Counted from the first letter of the stretch, positions 53,880-64,000 are shown. The stretch is DNA of 64,000 nt from Siderastrea radians (GCA_964017195.1 OZ024892.1:9966866-10030865); one strand, 5' to 3'. Translations and numbers: made by a program. The notes: generated by a model not told the origin, from the sequence alone.

Positions 53880-54543
53880 CTCCATGCATCATTCTGGTAA
53901 TGTTGTGAGAAGTACAACACTAGTTTATTTTTCCGGCAACTTGCATCGTATTCTTTCTGGCAACGCAATATCTTGCTGAGAGTTATAGGAGAAGTGGACC
54001 AGTCGTCTATGTTTGCAATATTGTGTCATAAGTTCCAGCGAATAAATACATTCTGAAACTTGTCTAGCATTGTCTCGCAATGCTGTCGTTACCATTGTGT
54101 TGCAGGCTGCAGGAAAAACTGTCAGGTGTAACATTAACACATGAACGTGTCTGAAGCCCAGTTGCAATGAGCAGCGACAAACGTGGCTTTGCATGGGTCC
54201 GAGAATACTTTATTCTTGTCATTAAAGATGTGTTTATTGTTCATCGTGGTGTAAGATAGACTAGATTGCCTAGACTGTCTTGTACGGTCGCAGCCACAGC
54301 TACCACATTTACACTGTGGAGCTGGCGTTTAAAGGAGTGCTTCTGCACTTGCCTCGGCAGTAAACGGCGGGGTCGATGTTCTTTGTGAGACCCTTACGCC
54401 TGGCTATGCCATGCTGATGAGTCCTAACAAGGACGAAACAGCTGTCCATGGCCGCCACTGCCCGGGTGATATGGCTGTGCGCATGCGTAAGGTACTGGCC
54501 ATACCAAGGAGTTGTGTCGTGTGACCATTGCATACAGATGGTT
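53880..54543. other. Region carrying the hammerhead ribozyme; host element unknown
   Basis: No gene. 54290-54530 is GC-richer than its surroundings. The hammerhead at 54408 suggests a remnant of a Penelope-like or retrozyme-type element. TACTTTATTCTTGT occurs here (54208) and again just past the Penelope element (about 57499). Confidence 0.5.
54408..54452 (+). ncRNA. Type I hammerhead ribozyme
   Basis: All core elements are present on the plus strand. Stem I is GCCATG (54408-54413) with CATGGC (54447-54452), 6 perfect pairs. Then CTGATGA (54414-54420), stem II GTCC/GGAC with loop TAACAA, GAAA (54435-54438), and stem III AC/GT with an AGCT loop. The cleavage triplet GTC ends at 54446. Tiny stem III is typical of animal retroelement hammerheads, which process RNA units by self-cleavage. 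The fold is seen; activity is inferred. Confidence 0.88.
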
Positions 54544-56717
54544 TAAGATGAACGTTTATTCCTTTGTCTCACGATGGAATCGCTTTGAGTTGTTGATCGG
54601 GACGTTTCGACTGCAATACTGCTAGTCTTCATCAGGCGATGAGGTCGATTGTTTACGCGTCGCTATTTGTAGCATGATGGTTTGCTGCTATTGGTGCATT
54701 TCGATCCTCATTATTATTCCGACTATTAGATGTCGTTCAGTCCCTCACAGGTCCACTTTGTGGTTGATCGGCTGTTGTGCTTTTTGACGGTATCCAAGCT
54801 TCAGGAATTTCGATTCCACTATCTCTATTGATGTTATTAAGATGAAGTCTTATATGGATAGCCTCTTTGATCCTACGTGTGTACCAATAAGGGTCACGAT
54901 CAATATACTTAACTTCTTTCCAAACAGGAAGATGCCCCGTTTCGTTAGCGTGCTGCTAAACTGCGGAGGTTTGCCTACGCGCAAGCCGTATATCTCTGTC
55001 GTATTCTTTTATCCTGTCTTGCATCGCTCTCCCTGTTTCCCCGATGTATACTTTGCCGCACTCACATGGAATTTTATAGACGACACCGTCTTGCTTAGTT
55101 GGTTCAAGGGCGTCTCTCGGTCGCACTAAGTGAGACCTAAGAGTTGTGTCTGATTTGAAGACGGTGCGTACGCCTTGTTGTTGTAGGCAGCGGCGAAGAA
55201 TCTCTGATACACCTTTTATGTAGGGTAGAACCGCAGTAGATTTAAATTCCTGCGTAGGTTCTTTGTTGGCTGTTGGTCTTGTTGTCTTTGTGAGCTTTCG
55301 TACAAATGAAGAAGGATATCCGTTCGAAACAAGTACCGATGATAAATGTTTCTTTTCTTCAGAGATAGCTGATGGTTTTGATGTGAGGTGTTTGGCTCGG
55401 TCGTATAGACACTTAACAATACCACGTTTCACTGACTGAGGATGGTGTGAATCATAGGCTAGGTATTGGTCAGTGTGGGTGGGCTTTCTGTAAACAGTGG
55501 TGGTGAGAAGACCGTCTGAATCCCTTGAATCTGACGTGTCGAGAAAGTGGATGGTGTTATCTTTCTCGATTTCCACTGGTAAAACGAATAGTAGGCTGTT
55601 GACTGTTTAGATGTTGTAAAAAGTCGTCTACATGGTCTTTACCTAAGACTGTAAAAGTGTCATCTACATATCGCTTCCAGATCTTGGGTTTATAGGTTGC
55701 TGTTGCTATCGCCCGTTCCTCAAACTCTTCCAAGTAAAGGTGAGCAATAACCGCGGAGACAGGGCTCCCCATGGCTGCTCCGTCTTTCTGTTCGTAAATC
55801 GACCCGTTGTATTGGAAAATTAATACGTGGATCTTAAGACAAAGTTTAAAAGGTCGGCAATTTGCGTAGGTGTAAGGTTTGTGCGGTCGGCAAGACCGGG
55901 ATCGTTCTCTAGTTTGCATAATGCGGCCTTTACGGCACCCTCTTAATGGTATCTCGGGCTTGTGTTTCTTAGATTGATCATATATCCTAGGTGGCTGTTT
56001 GTACCTAGACAGTTTCTGAAAGATGTCCACTTCGTTTTAGGCTAAGAAGCTTTTCAGTAAGTTTTCGGCTAAGTCGGTCCGTTGGATCTTTATTAAGGAG
56101 TTGATATGGACCTGTTTCAATGAGTGTTTTCATTTTATCATGGTATGTGTCGGTGTTCAAGACAACACTGGCGCGACCTTTGTCCGCAGGTAGAATCATA
56201 ATAGAGTCGTCATGTTTCAAGTTCTTAAGGGCTTCTTGCATTTCCTTCGTGATGTTAGGAGCCCGTTAGGCTTGGGCGGTTCAACCTGTTGAAGGATGTT
56301 GTTAACAGATCTCCTTACGGTGTCTGCTTGTTCTGAGTCAAGCGTTCTTATGGCCGATTCACCTTTGGCGACTATTTCAGTGGCAGGAATGTTAGTTGGT
56401 GTTACTGCGAAATTCAACTCTTTCTCTAGTAATGATACCTCAGCATCGCTGAGGGGCCGTGATGATAAGTTAATAACCCATTTATTTTTGTCGACTCGAG
56501 GTGTTTGGTCAACATGAGGTGTTTTAGAAACAGAAGCCTGTTTCTCTTCTACAAGTTTCAGAAACTTGCGTTGTTGCCGATCTTTTGTGGCAGTAAATAC
56601 TCTTTGGGTATTAACTCTGATCTTTTCAAGTATTTCACTGGCATGCCCCTGGCAGTGGATTATTCAGTTTCTCTTTTCGCACCTCCCTTAGCTGTCTGAG
56701 TGAGTATTCTCTCCCTG
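54544..56717 (-). pseudogene. Penelope-like retroelement, decayed copy (RT + GIY-YIG), minus strand
   Basis: Reading right to left: a basic N-terminus and NFAVTPTNIPATE block (56400), ILPADKGRASVVLNTDTYHD (56180), a KHKPEIPLR palm motif (55960), RT motif B GAAMGSPVSAVIAHLYLEEF (55740), motif C YVDD (55650), IHFLDTS (55540), a connector, then the GIY-YIG endonuclease (VVYKIPCECGKVYIGETGR, about 55080-55020) and YWYTRRIKEAIHI near 54860. Frames are broken at about 56220, 56020 and 55560 and a stop follows 54958. The palm is internally deleted, with no motif A block between 55930 and 55790. This order is diagnostic of Penelope-like elements. It is inactive. Confidence 0.88.
54601..54635 (-). ncRNA. 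Hammerhead-like motif in the Penelope terminal region
   Basis: On the minus strand: CTGATGA, then A, stem II GACT/AGTC around AGCAGTATTGC (itself GCA/TGC paired), GAAA, C, GTC. Stem III is only AC/GT with no loop, as known for minimal Penelope hammerheads thought to act as dimers. Stem I is weak: CGAT/ATCG after a C-C mismatch. Confidence 0.68.
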
Positions 56718-57495
56718 AAGCTATCTCTGAAGAAAAGAAACATTTATCATCGGTACTTGTTTCGAACGGATATCCTTCTTCATTTGTACGAAAGCTCACA
56801 AAGACAACAAGACCAACAGCCAACAAAGAACCTACGCAGGAATTTAAATCTACTGCGGTTCTACCCTACATAAAAGGTGTATCAGAGATTCTTCGCCGCT
56901 GCCTACAACAACAAGGCGTACGCACCGTCTTCATATCAGACACAACTCTTAGGTCTCACTTAGTGCGACCGAGAGACGCCCTTGAACCAACTAAACAAGA
57001 CGGTGTCGTCTATAAAATTCCATGTGAGTGCGGCAAAGTATACATCGGGGAAACAGGGAGAGCGATGCAAGACAGGATAAAAGAACACGACAGAGATATA
57101 CGGCTTTCCTATTTGGAAAGAAGTTAAGTTTATTGATCGTGACCCTTACTGGTACACGCGTAGGATCAAAGAGGCTATCCATATAAGACTTCATCCTAAT
57201 AACATCAATAGAGATAGTGGAATCGAAATTCCTGAAGCTTGGATACCTACGATCAGAAAGCACAACAGCCGACCAACCACAAAGCGGACCTGTGAGGGAA
57301 CAACATCTAATAGTCGGAATAATAATGAGGATCGAAATGCACCAATAGCAGCGAACCATCATGCTACAAATAGTGACACGTAAACAATCGACCTCATCGC
57401 CTGATGAAGTCACTAGCAGTATTGCAGTCGAAACGTCCCGATCAACAACTCAAAGCGATTGCATCGTGGACAAACGAATAAACGTTCATCTTACT
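56718..57495 (+). pseudogene. Truncated inverted copy of the Penelope-like element
   Basis: From GAAGCTATCTCTGAAGAAAAG to the end it is the reverse of 55375-54544, including the connector, the GIY-YIG start (KIPCECGKVYIGETGRAMQD) and the terminal hammerhead motif. Compared with the first copy it lacks about 50 bp after ATACGGCTT (about 57105). Head-to-head joined with the first copy. Confidence 0.87.
57401..57437 (+). ncRNA. Hammerhead-like motif, inverted Penelope copy
   Basis: CTGATGA (57401-57407), GAAA (57430-57433), GTC (57435-57437) as in the 54601 copy, but the stem II side reads AGTCACT instead of AGACT, which weakens the first pairs. Probably less active or inactive. Confidence 0.55.
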
Positions 57496-57559
57496 TACTT
57501 TATTCTTGTTAAAACCTAATCGTTTAGCTGTACTCTATTTAGCGAAGTGCAGGTTGTGC

Positions 57560-57923
57560 GCTAAGGGGCCATTTCACGGAGATTTCTCGTCAGCGGGGTT
57601 AAAAAATGTGCTGAAATTCAAATTAAATACCCTTTCTCGAGCATGAAAGGCTCTAAGAACATCAGGAGAAAGAAATTGAATGATTTTCTCAGGGGGAGAA
57701 CAAACCGCCATAACCAGATTGCGGTGATTTTTCCAAGAAACAAGAGAGAAACTTGAAAACATTGGCTTAATGTTTTCAAGAAGCAATCTATTTCCTTCCC
57801 AGCGATTCGCAGCCAAACACGCTCAATTATAGTCTCAGAAAACTAACAGAAATTTTAAACAAAACTAAACTCTGTCTATTGGTTTCGATCGCAATATGAT
57901 CCAATATATAGGTGACAGAGCCC
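57560..57923 (-). repeat. Dispersed repeat related to 40670-40990
   Basis: Bounded by AAGGGGCCATTTCACGGAGA and GACAGAGCCCCTTT; interior CAAGAAACAAGAGAGAAACT...CTTCCCAGC shared with intron 12. Confidence 0.55.
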
Positions 57924-58138
57924 CTTTAACCCTTTAAGTCCTAGTATAAAAATGCATATTCTCATTACTGATCTCATATTTCTTATGGAACTAGTAAGGA
58001 GAATTTGCCTAAATATCAAGACATCGCATCCTCAGTGATCACTTCCTTTATTCTTGTCACTTAAATGTTCAAACAGGTAGTGATCTTGTAAAGAGAAATT
58101 TCATTTTCATCTGGGCTTTGGGCTCAGAAGGGTTAAAG
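57924..58138 (-). mobile_element. AAAGTCCCA/GGCTTAAA-family element, copy 4
   Basis: TTTAACCCTTTAAGTCC at the left and GGCTCAGAAGGGTTAAAG at the right; interior TAGTAAGGAGAATTTG and AGTGATCACT motifs. Confidence 0.7.
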
Positions 58139-58936
58139 CTGTGAACTTAGTTATTACAACGGAACTTCAACTGTTAAGGATGACAACAGGCTTCTTTTAT
58201 TTTAATTATCAACGCAGGGTTTCGTTGTTGAAAGTTTTTTTTGCCAGGCCGGAAAGTATCTTAACACTAAATTAACACCTTGTAGAGTACTGAGTCGCCA
58301 TAACGGTAGCTTTCACCTACAACAAAGAAGCGACCCGACGTAACAAGACAGCAAGACTATTCCTATAGAGAAATGGCCAAAATGTTGATCTCAAAAGGCA
58401 CTCAAAAAAAATTCTTAGATATATGCTATGCTTAAAGCTTGTCTCTAAGGGTTGACATTTCAATTCACTGCCCTCATCCAAAGTACTATCCGGCATCGAA
58501 ATTATTTACTCGGCCCAGGCTCCGCCAACGACACGCGCTAAAATATGTCGATTTGTGTTCCAAGGTCAAACATTGCGTTTATGACCTTTCCAGAGAACAA
58601 AACGCAACCTAGTTGGCGCAAACTATCAGAAAATCGAAGAACTACAAACAGCAAAAAGTTTCTGTGAACCGCTTGGAATGTAAGTCACTTCGACCCCATG
58701 CCAACTCTCCCACACTTTAAAATTCGTCTATCAAGAGAAACGAAAGAAGTTTTCTTTAAGTAAGAACGTACGAAACATCTTGTATTCCACACCCGTAAGC
58801 GGTAGAATGTAACTACATCCCTAGTAGAACCGAAGTAAAGTTATGGTAGATGAAGAAAGATGGGAACTTGGTGATGTTTTATCCAACTAAAAAAGTTAAA
58901 TGCTAAACTTTAAACTGTCGACCTGCAAAATCCTCG
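58139..58936. other. Intergenic, nothing identified
   Basis: No repeat family or exon recognised. Confidence 0.4.
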
Positions 58937-60474
58937 TGAATTACAACCAAGCTGAAAAAGAAAATGAACTATCGAGACCATTTGAAAAAGAAAGCTGTCA
59001 AAAGTAACAGTCTAATCGATTGGAATTATCATCGGACATTAAAAAACCAAGTAAACAACGAAATTAAGATCGCAAAACAAGATTACTATATTACTGCTTT
59101 TGATAAGTTCTCCTGCAACACAACGAAAACGTGGCAAACAATTAATGAATTAACTTGTCGTAAATCAAACAGAACAGTTATAAACGAATTAAGTTGAGTA
59201 TTGTGGCCAAAAATCGGAGAACTCATTGGAAACAGCGGAAATTTTTAATATCTTTTTCTTAGAAATGGGAAAGAAATTGGCCCAAATCTTAGAAAAGATG
59301 TTGTAGAGGCTGACGTCAGCTATACCGAATTTCTTACCGAAACTGACAAAAGATTTTTCTTTTGTGAGACCAGTCCTGCACATGTTTATTCGCTTTTATC
59401 GAAACTTTCCAGATCAAAGGCAACTGAACCAGACAACATCTCCGCCAAACTCTTGAGGGAATGCCCCGATTTAAACTGTGAGACGCTATCTTTGATATTT
59501 AATCAGTCATTGAAAACAGGCCTATTTCCTAATGAATGGAAAAATGCTAGAGTTATCCCTCTCTACAAAAATTCGGGCAAACGCAATGATCCTTCCAACT
59601 ATCGCCCTATTTTAGTAATTCCTATAGTAGCAAAAGTTTTTGAGCGGATAATCTATGGTCATCGGTGTATACGTTGATGAAAACTTAAGCTGGAATACTC
59701 ACATTGACGGTGTTTGTAAGAAAATTTCTTCAGCCTTAGGCTTAATTAAACGTATTAGAAATTTCGTACAATTCCACACTCTTTTGAACATCTTGAATGG
59801 TTTGGTAAAGTCCCAGTTTGACTAGTACAGCATAGTATGGGGATGCTGCAGTATTAGTCTCGCCGAGAAACTTCAGAAGCTGCAAAACTGCGGTGCGGCT
59901 CGTATATTGTTGTCCACCCCTAATGATTCTAATGCTACTGACCTGTTCCGAAGACTTAATTGGAAAAACCTAAGGAATAAGAGGTTTTATACTAAAAGCC
60001 GTGATGTTCAAAACTTTAAATGGAGAGACACCAGATTATTTATCAACTAAATTCATCTTTCGTAATGATACAACTAGTTATAGATTAAGAAATAGTGAAA
60101 TGAAGCTGGCTTTTCCTCAACCTCGCACCGATTATGTTCGAAAAAGTATCTCTTATAGCGGTGCTGCGCTGTGGAATAGCCTTCCAACTGATATTAGAGT
60201 ATCTAAAACATTAGGTGAATTTAAGACGAAGCTAAGTAACTTCAGTTTTGAGTGAATTTACGACACGGCATTCCTGAAAAGCAATATTTTTTGTTTTCAT
60301 TTATTTCTATTTGAATATGTAGTTAGTTTAGATAAGGCCTTTATACTATGTAATAATTATTGTATTGTTTTTAATTCTTATATTTGTAAATAAGTTTTGC
60401 TTATATACTGAGGAATCTACCGTGTGTATAAATAAAGTCATCTATTCTATTCTATTCTATTCTATTCTATTCTA
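58937..60474 (+). pseudogene. Non-LTR retrotransposon (CR1/L2-like) fragment, decayed
   Basis: Segments in order: a pre-RT helical part (58964-59197, KKKAVKSNSLIDWNYHRTLK), RT N-terminal part NEWKNARVIPLYKNSGKRND and NYRPILVIPIVAKVFERIIY (59540-59660), a deletion that removes the catalytic palm, then the RT C-terminal part (SWNTHIDGVCKKISSALGLI, about 59680) with an in-frame stop at 59821, and a C-terminal frame 60001-60255 (YSGAALWNSLPTDIR). It ends in a (TCTAT)n tail at 60441-60474, as CR1/L2-type elements end in short tandem repeats. Confidence 0.85.
60441..60474 (+). repeat. (TCTAT)n tail of the LINE fragment
   Basis: About six pentamer units directly after AATAAAGTCA. Confidence 0.88.
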
Positions 60475-60594
60475 AATTACACCACGTGTTGTACTTCTCT
60501 GAATTTCTGGCTGCTATGCATGTGCGAAATATGACGTACTACTGATTCGGCCTGACCTGTGTATTTTAAAAGCTATCGATCGTAAAAACTCTAT

Positions 60595-61030
60595 TAAGCC
60601 CCCGGGGAGCTCATTTAATTTTCGGCCTCAGAAAGTGGGAGCTTTTTAGAGGGGGCGGGGGGCTTAATAGAGACGGGGGGTTATTTCAAATCATAAAATT
60701 TGAACAAAAACTCAAATTAATTTTTTGTAAAAATTAATCTAGATCGCTGGCTAATAGGGACAAAGATGGTGTGTGTATCACAGAGTTACAACTATAACAT
60801 AATTTATACTCTAAGTGATAATGGTATTTCTGGGAAACGAAAGACCAAATTTCCCAACAAACTGGCTGAAGAATATTAATAAAGTCTTGATATAGATAAT
60901 TACTAATATTTCAAACTGACGAGGGTAGAAGGGGGGCTTACTGGATGGGGGGGGGGGGGCGCTTATTACAAATCCAGCTTCCAAAAATGGGGCTTATTAG
61001 AGAGGGGGCTTAAAAGAGCTTTTACGGTAC
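60595..61030. repeat. GGGGGCTTAATAGAG-type repeat cluster
   Basis: TTAAGCCCCCGGGGAGCTC at the left and AGAGGGGGCTTAAAAGAGCTT at the right frame several GGGGCTTA(A/T)TAGAG motifs; probably a degraded inverted-end element. A 13-G run lies near 60947. Confidence 0.6.
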
Positions 61031-61980
61031 TCGCTATGAGCAGTGACATCACTGAGCAATATACCTCAGCCCCTTTTGACCTCAATAGATAAAGGTATGA
61101 AAAATGCATAAGCGTAACGCGAGCCGTAATTTCTCTTGTTATCGCGTAAAACATAAATGGGCCATTAATCGCCACTCGGAGAAAGACGTCGCAAAATAAG
61201 TTAAACTTGCTGTAAGAGAGCCGTGTTAACCTGCTGTTACGTCAGAAACCGGACCGTAAATTTTCTCGTGTCTGTTTGGTTGCTGGATTTCGTATATTTT
61301 CCAGTTGTGTCGAGTAACGTAAGCAAATCAGGTTCTCCTTATGTGGTAGTTTTTTTTTTTTCGTTCGTATGGTTGAGTAACGAACTGGACCCTACTTATT
61401 CTTGTACTGATCATTAACTAATTTTATAGTTTAAAACCAAAAAATGGTTAGATGTTTAGATAATAAATAATTCAACAAGGCTGTTCAACGAGATTGAAAT
61501 ACTCTTCACCGCAAGAGCCAAACCCTGAATTAGTTACTCTCCTTCCAACTTTCAGCTGATGTGAAAAATGATTTTTAATCCCTGTTCTATGCACTGGAGT
61601 CTCAAGCAAGCTTGGGCATCCTTAGGAGTGAAGGACCTGATATGATTACCAATTAACATCATCATTATCATCAATATTTAATGCAACAAGTTACAGGTCG
61701 AGTTTATAATACTTATTGGAAATTAGCTAATCTATAAATTAAACACAAGTCTATCTTAAAAGCAACTCTTGTGGTACCCCGTAATTACACAGGGCCATAG
61801 GGAGTGTTGCCGGATGTCACAGCTAGGCGCTTATAAGTGTCTTTTACAACAGCTAGGAAGGAGAGCATTTAATGGATGCCCAGGATTACAGGCCCTTCCC
61901 ATTAAAGCCTTGATGCCCAATCTTTCCGATATATATTTCCGCTTGAAGCACCTTGTAAATGGTTTCACCCCAGAAGTCAT
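61031..61980. other. Intergenic, nothing identified
   Basis: The frame 61769-62002 has no recognised domain. Confidence 0.4.
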
Positions 61981-61984
61981 ATCA

Positions 61985-62208
61985 TGGGTCAGTGAAGCAT
62001 GATCGTCCGGGTGAGCCGGTAGTGTGAGAAGGCCCCTCATATTGTGACGTTGACGGACGTTTCGACAACCTGAGCAAAAGTCATCATCAAGTTAATTGTG
62101 AATCGTCAGTAGACGGTATCAAGTCTCTGGTTATTGATCTGATTGTTCGACGAACTCACGATGCTATTGGTCGTCTGTCAGTTAAGTGGCGATGTTATCG
62201 GCTGTGTG
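61985..62208 (-). repeat. Probable terminal fragment of another Penelope-like element
   Basis: GGACGTTTCGACAACCTGAG and GTCATCATCAAG recall the terminal hammerhead segment of the 54544 element, and TATTGGTCGTCTGTCAG lies at a similar distance as CTATTGGTGCATTTCG there. No coding remnant. Confidence 0.5.
62056..62090 (-). ncRNA. Degenerate hammerhead-like motif
   Basis: Minus strand TTGATGA (first core C changed to T), stem II GAC/GTC, GAAA, C, GTC. The C-to-T change in the core should abolish cleavage. Confidence 0.42.
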
Positions 62209-62416
62209 TCCCTCCATCCATCCATCCATCCATCCATCCATCCATCCATCCATCCATCCATCCATCCATCCATCCATCCATCCATCCATCCATCCATCCA
62301 TCCATCCATCCATCCATCCATCCATCCATCCATCCATCCATCCATCCATCCATCCATCCATCCATCCATCCATCCATCCATCCATCCATCCATCCATCCA
62401 TCCATCTATCCATCCA
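62209..62416. repeat. (TCCA)n microsatellite
   Basis: About 52 tetramer units with one TCTA variant near 62405. Frames running through it in every phase are artefacts. Confidence 0.97.
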
Positions 62417-63058
62417 GGTAGTCGCTTGCAACGGTGCAGCGGTGTTTGTTGTAAGTAAGTAAACCAGCTTTCCAGAGTGATTCGTTGATAGTAGTCCGTA
62501 CTGTAGGTAACGCACCTTGTTAAAAACGCTTGAATCGTAGTAATTTCTGGAGTGGAGCCATCATATACAGAAATGCCATACATAAGTCGTTAATTATTCT
62601 ACGAAATCGAGTCTGACATGACAGCGAGAAGCTGACATTGTTAAATTCCAGTTTCACACAACACGAGAACTTCCAACAGTAGTGGTTCAATCATGGACGA
62701 GATAGTGGATTGGAATAAGATCAGCCATACCATTAGACTACATCTAAACGACTGGCTTCTAAATTCATTCTCTGGGTGTTTAACAATTCTACATGAACTC
62801 AACCAACGAGGCTTGCAGCCCTTCGTTGGCTATTCCTTTCATGGGCGACAAGGTTGAGTGAAAAATTACTTTTATGTAAAAAAAAGCCCCTAAGTCATAA
62901 AAAAATTGCGAAAACAATCTCTTCTGCCGAACGAAGCTCGCTTATGACTTCTTTTTCGCGCAACTTTTCAACTCGTTAATATGAGCAGTTAGCCTGTTAC
63001 TAAGTAGGCAGTCAGAGCGTTTGCTCATATCCAGGGGTTGTTTATATCGTAATGCTTC
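62417..63058. other. 3' flank of the second polycystin gene
   Basis: No exon. No clear AATAAA on the minus strand close to the stop at 63059. Confidence 0.4.
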
Positions 63059-64000
63059 TTATTCGTGATGTAGTACACTCGATGCTCTGCTATCTCTCCC
63101 AATTAACGGATGGTATCTACTCAGTTCTTTACGTGCATCAAGCAGCTGTTTCCTTATTTCATGCAGGTAATAATCATCGATTGTGTCGTGTATGTCAGCC
63201 ATTCTCGTATCTGTGTCATGACTGATCGTTTTACTTCCCCCTTGGAAAATTTCCGAGAAGTGCGCATGTTCTCTAGGAGGTACTAGCTCACAGTTTTCAC
63301 TTTCTATGCCAAAATTTGCTTCCAACTCAGCCTGGCGTCTTCGTCTATCTCTTTTAAGTTTGAACTTGTAAGTATTGTTTCCCAACAACAAATCGGTGCA
63401 TCTTAACTTAGACAGCTGCTTAACACTCGAGGTTATTTTTCCAGGAAGCTGGTGAACTTTTTTAGAAAAGTTAGCAAACATGAACGTACCCAGCTTTGCA
63501 TCATCGAAGGCATGGCCTTGATCCTCTCGAATTCCAGAGTACGAGTCGGTAATCACTGCTATGAAGACATTGATCAGAATGCAGATTACAAACAAGAAGT
63601 AGAAAAATAAGAACAGTGGTTCGATCTGCGAATTATTAGTATATATTTCTACGTAGTTTATCTGCTTTCCAATGGACATCAACACGTTGGTCTTAAAGGA
63701 ATTAAACAAGGACGAGAAGATGTCTGTGTGCGTACCAAAAGCGATGCATCCAAAATAAGTGAAGGCCATTATGCCAACCCCAAACACAAGGACAAAAGAT
63801 ATGAACGGTCTTGCAGACCGCTTCAGAGTGCCTTGCATTTGACAAATGTGATGATTAAATCGAATGAGCCGCAGCAATTTCAAGGTTAGGATGAAAATTG
63901 CTGCAGCAAGCCACATTGTTTCTTGCTCTGCCCATTTTACGATATAATCAGGACTGAAAGTTTCGTATGGGTTCTTCTGGACTTTCTTCACGTACAGGCT
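63059..64000 (-). CDS. Second polycystin-1-like gene, last exon (partial, runs off the window)
   Basis: The minus-strand frame is open from 64000 to TAA at 63061-63059. It starts inside the channel block: KNPYETFSPDYIVKWAEQE aligns with [19 protein letters not shown] of the first gene. Then an S4-like span ending LLRLIRFNHHIC, a TM, the pore loop SIGKQINYVEI, a last TM (FVICILINVFIAVITDSYS), and about 150 cytoplasmic residues. The tail is basic near KLKRDRRRRQ and ends in an amphipathic, coiled-coil-like stretch (HEIRKQLLDARKEL). The filter position that is GGD in the first gene is GKQ here. It is a tail-to-tail paralog; upstream exons lie beyond the window. Confidence 0.92.
   Translation of the reverse strand, partial: SLYVKKVQKNPYETFSPDYIVKWAEQETMWLAAAIFILTLKLLRLIRFNHHICQMQGTLKRSARPFISFVLVFGVGIMAFTYFGCIAFGTHTDIFSSLFNSFKTNVLMSIGKQINYVEIYTNNSQIEPLFLFFYFLFVICILINVFIAVITDSYSGIREDQGHAFDDAKLGTFMFANFSKKVHQLPGKITSSVKQLSKLRCTDLLLGNNTYKFKLKRDRRRRQAELEANFGIESENCELVPPREHAHFSEIFQGGSKTISHDTDTRMADIHDTIDDYYLHEIRKQLLDARKELSRYHPLIGRDSRASSVLHHE

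Noticed and set aside
62143..62583. Long frames of SIHP or MDGW repeats in several phases
   Set aside because: Pure translation of the TCCA microsatellite; no start context or conserved flank.

Overview
The window is AT-rich, intron-rich animal DNA, most likely from an anthozoan cnidarian such as a stony coral. Evidence: one gene of 18 predicted coding exons with GT/AG introns, a polycystin-1-like protein with discoidin and EGF modules at its N-terminus, tRNA-headed SINEs of a type I associate with corals, many short inverted-repeat DNA transposons, a Penelope-like retroelement and a decayed non-LTR retrotransposon. Nothing bacterial or viral is seen.

Layout. Positions 1-14267 hold no gene I can support, only repeats (two copies of a TA-flanked MITE, SINE pieces, an AT microsatellite, a TTAA-flanked MITE and others). 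Positions 14344-50919 (+) hold one polycystin-1-like gene, about 2509 residues in the model: signal peptide, F5/8C domain over two exons, three EGF domains one exon each, a REJ region over several exons, a GAIN-like segment with two furin-type sites, GPS, TM1, PLAT, five more TMs, the extracellular polycystin domain and a final five-TM channel block with an Asp in the filter position. Reading phase closes at every junction except one uncertain acceptor near 32237/32257.

Introns carry large inverted repeats, a tandem repeat of about 108 bp in two introns in opposite orientation, and a ~3.5 kb segmental duplication (about 18015-21435 and 25490-29055). Both duplicates contain an 85-bp open exon with a signal-peptide-like sequence and the same phase-1 donor as exon 1, so they may be alternative first exons. 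The duplicates differ by clean transposon insertions (an 879-bp hAT-type element with 8-bp target duplication in one, nested TA-flanked MITEs in the other).

Positions 50920-63058 are a transposon-rich intergenic region: a TTA-flanked inverted-repeat element, a textbook hammerhead ribozyme at 54408-54452, a Penelope-like element with reverse transcriptase and GIY-YIG remnants joined head-to-head to a truncated inverted copy, each ending in a hammerhead-like motif, a LINE fragment ending in a TCTAT repeat, and a long TCCA microsatellite. At 63059-64000 (-) the last exon of a second polycystin-1-like gene runs off the window. The two polycystin genes are tail-to-tail paralogs; one keeps a polycystin-2-like acidic filter position and the other does not.
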